Made by a program: the position numbers and the translations under genes. From G963674505 sp964575975 (GTDB lineage Bacteria > Desulfobacterota > Desulfobacteria > Desulfobacterales > SKZT01), in the NCBI GenBank assembly GCA_964575975.1, contig CAZNTU010000131.1, positions 1 to 15,354 of the forward strand: 15,354 bases of DNA, given 5' to 3'. The notes beneath the pieces were generated by a model, which made no database searches, had not been told where the DNA came from, and was given only the letters and a program-made list of their open reading frames with translations. The stretch's first letter is position 1, and each line of letters begins with the position of its first letter. Below, in pieces: positions 14,196 to 15,354 of this stretch.

Positions 14196-14468
14196 ATGAA
14201 ATTCGAATGGGATCAAAACAAAGCGGATTCCAATCTGTCAAAGCATGGCGTTTCTTTTGACGAAGCTCCAACAGCATTCGACGATCCTTTCTATCTCGAC
14301 TTTTTTGACCCGGATCATTCGTTTGGCGAAAACAGATACATTATAATCGGCCAGTCTTCCAACAACCGTTTGTTGCTTGTCTCGTATGCGGAGCAAGGCG
14401 AAACCGTCAGATTGATAAGCGCGAGAGAGGCGACACGAAGGGAGAGAAAAGATTATGAGGAAGGATAA
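14196..14468 (+). CDS. brnT: BrnT-family toxin (type II toxin-antitoxin)
   Basis: This 90-residue protein begins MKFEWDQNKADSNLSKHGVS and ends IRLISAREATRRERKDYE in near-family form, the two signature ends of BrnT (DUF497). BrnT is a small RelE-fold ribonuclease that stops translation when free of its antitoxin. Length fits the family (about 90-100). An AAGGG lies about 10 nt upstream of ATG, a modest ribosome site. The gene overlaps brnA by 14 bp, and toxin-first order is usual for this system. AT-richer composition than its left neighbours hints at transfer. The family call is firm; activity is untested. Confidence 0.93.
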   Translation: MKFEWDQNKADSNLSKHGVSFDEAPTAFDDPFYLDFFDPDHSFGENRYIIIGQSSNNRLLLVSYAEQGETVRLISAREATRRERKDYEEG

Positions 14469-14706
14469 AATTAAAATGGATGACGAACTGCGTCGGGAGT
14501 ACGATTTAAAAACCTTGAGGTTGAGAAAAGTCGGTCCCGAACGGAAGAGTTTCAATGGTCCGACAGTACGTATAGAAAAAGACGTCGCCGAAATATTCCC
14601 CGATTCCGAATCGGTAAACGAAGCCTTGCGATTTCTAATTCGAATCGCGAAAGAAAACAAACCGGCTCTTGTCGGTTCCGTCAACGAGGCGTCGATTGGC
14701 GAATGA
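14455..14706 (+). CDS. brnA: BrnA-family antitoxin
   Basis: The 83-residue product has a charged N-terminal half (MDDELRREYD, RLRKVGPERKSF) and a C-terminal ribbon-helix-helix-like part (GPTVRIEKDVAEIFPDSESVNEALRFLI), matching BrnA antitoxins. It should neutralise BrnT by direct binding and repress the operon as a dimer. GGGAGAG lies upstream of this ATG inside brnT. ATG at 14476 (codon 8) with AAGGA is an alternative start and would give the more typical MDDEL beginning. The stop TGA overlaps a following ATG at 14703. Confidence 0.9.
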   Translation: MRKDKIKMDDELRREYDLKTLRLRKVGPERKSFNGPTVRIEKDVAEIFPDSESVNEALRFLIRIAKENKPALVGSVNEASIGE

Positions 14707-14807
14707 TTGGAAACTTTCGTCTGAGCTTTGTTTTGGTTTCGGCCACCCTTGCCGCCCTTCTCGCGGAAGCGGAAATCCGCTATGCACCGAAAAAAATTAA
14801 CCGCTAA
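14703..14807 (+). CDS. Tiny coupled ORF with signal-peptide-like N-terminus, possibly truncated
   Basis: ATG at 14703 overlaps the brnA stop as ATGA and gives 34 residues: a basic start, a hydrophobic core (FVLVSATLAALLA) and a short charged tail ending at TAA 14805-14807. The start looks like a secreted or membrane protein, but the frame ends where the dispersed-type repeat begins. It may be the 5' stump of a gene cut by that repeat, a real micro-protein, or chance. No separate ribosome site is seen; translation would rely on coupling to brnA. Confidence 0.25.
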   Translation: MIGNFRLSFVLVSATLAALLAEAEIRYAPKKINR

Positions 14808-14944
14808 GGCAACCGAGAAGACCGTTGGGCAATTCGTCGATCAATGCCAATATCCGCAAGCGGGGCGGAGGGTGGAGCGACGAAACGGCCTTCCGGCTGG
14901 CAACTCCGCAGTCCTCCGCGTTCTCCGCGCCTCTGCGTTGAAAG
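14797..14944. repeat. Imperfect palindromic intergenic repeat (CTCCGCGCCTCTGCGTTGAAA type)
   Basis: The right end (14912-14944) contains CTCCGCGCCTCTGCGTTGAA, a sequence style I have often seen in intergenic repeats of environmental bacteria. The left end (14797-14820) has TTAACCGCTAAGGC, a loose inverted counterpart. The whole would fold into an imperfect stem. Family membership is from memory of the sequence style, not a search. Confidence 0.5.
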
Positions 14945-15029
14945 AAACCTCCGGAAGCGCGACGGGCCTCGACTCGGCAAGAACCCATCTATCAAACGCC
15001 TGTCCAAAAACCAGGGAACGGTGGGTTGG

Positions 15030-15061
15030 GGACCGGTAGAATTGCCGGTTCGTTTTTATTT
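15030..15061 (+). terminator. Intrinsic terminator
   Basis: A 7-bp stem (GGACCGG with CCGGTTC, one G-T wobble) closes an 8-nt loop at 15030-15051 and is followed by GTTTTTATTTT. This is a standard Rho-independent terminator on plus. It would end the brnT-brnA transcript, or RNA from the repeat, just before the next promoter. Confidence 0.75.
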
Positions 15062-15064
15062 TCG

Positions 15065-15094
15065 TTGACAGTATCTCGGGGCCTATCTTAAGAT
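15065..15094 (+). promoter_or_regulatory. Sigma70-type promoter at right edge
   Basis: A perfect -35 TTGACA (15065-15070) is followed after 18 bp by TAAGAT (15089-15094; four of six consensus bases). It begins four bases after the U-tract of the terminator, the layout expected at the border of two transcription units. Transcription would start near 15101. Confidence 0.6.
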
Positions 15095-15354
15095 CCGCCT
15101 ATAGTTCAAAAGGATTGAAAAATCCTGATTATAACGGATTTGGGGGGAGCTTGGAAAGAACGCGACACGGGTGTGTCGATGGATATTCTCCCGGTATCCT
15201 CGAAGGCGCGCTTGCGTCCGAATTCGGTAACGACTCGCCGAAAGCGTTCTCGTCGAATTCCGGGAACGACGCGCTGAAAGGGCGATACATACAAGCCCAG
15301 GGCGAAACCCCTCGTTGTTATACACAACTTTCCGCGTTGCCGGGCGGTCTCTCC
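15095..15354 (+). other. Unassigned transcript region with two strong hairpins, open at window edge
   Basis: After the promoter come AGGATT-GAAA-AATCCT (15111-15126, a 6-bp stem with a GNRA-type loop) and CGACAC-GGGT-GTGTCG (15163-15178). One plus frame is open from the left of 15100 through the edge but lacks a credible start and ribosome site. Its translation (with ALKGRYIQAQGE) resembles spurious ORFs seen in repeat families of environmental genomes. This could be a structured leader, a small RNA or a dispersed repeat; I cannot decide. Confidence 0.35.

Noticed and set aside
15151..15354. Partial protein-coding gene at right edge on plus
   Set aside because: The frame is open but has no convincing start or ribosome site, and its translation resembles spurious ORFs of intergenic repeats. 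Kept only as an unassigned region.

Overview
The window looks like a chromosomal segment of a GC-rich, Gram-negative-type bacterium. The style of its signalling genes, a DsrE-family protein that appears to contain selenocysteine, and BrnT/BrnA suggest Desulfobacterota (former Deltaproteobacteria) or a relative. This placement is an inference of low to moderate confidence, because no rRNA or other phylogenetic marker is present. UGA is used as an ordinary stop elsewhere (for example at 5714-5716 and 8277-8279).

Layout. At the left edge lies the 5' part of a minus-strand DUF21/CNNM membrane protein (1-329), followed by about 520 bp without a convincing gene. A minus-strand soluble PAS-PAS-histidine kinase-receiver hybrid occupies 852-2837. 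Upstream of it, also on minus, is a small DsrE-family gene (3189-3539). Its frame is interrupted by one in-frame UGA exactly where the family has the first Cys of its CxPC motif. A hairpin matching a bacterial SECIS element follows the UGA, so I annotate the gene as a full-length selenoprotein. A perfect 16-bp inverted repeat flanks it.

The centre (3989-10852, plus strand) is a tight three-gene operon: a large soluble protein with an FHA-like C-terminus, a class B penicillin-binding-protein transpeptidase with complete SxxK, SxN and KTG motifs, and a SEDS (FtsW/RodA-type) glycosyltransferase with a long N-terminal FHA-like extension. Convergent to it is a transmembrane Ser/Thr protein kinase (10987-13734, minus) with a C-terminal Lcl/DUF1566-like domain, predicted to lie outside the cytoplasm. 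Together these look like a dedicated peptidoglycan synthase with a phospho-signalling arm. The parts resemble the mycobacterial PknA/PknB-RodA-PbpA-Fha locus, but the architecture and order differ. The two convergent genes end in copies of the same short sequence, which places both stop codons inside a long inverted repeat.

The right part is AT-richer and accessory-like. It has a brnT-brnA toxin-antitoxin pair (14196-14706), a tiny coupled ORF with a signal-peptide-like sequence, a palindromic dispersed-type repeat, a good intrinsic terminator (15030-15061), and directly after it a good sigma70-type promoter (15065-15094). That promoter drives an unassigned transcript with two strong hairpins, running off the window edge.
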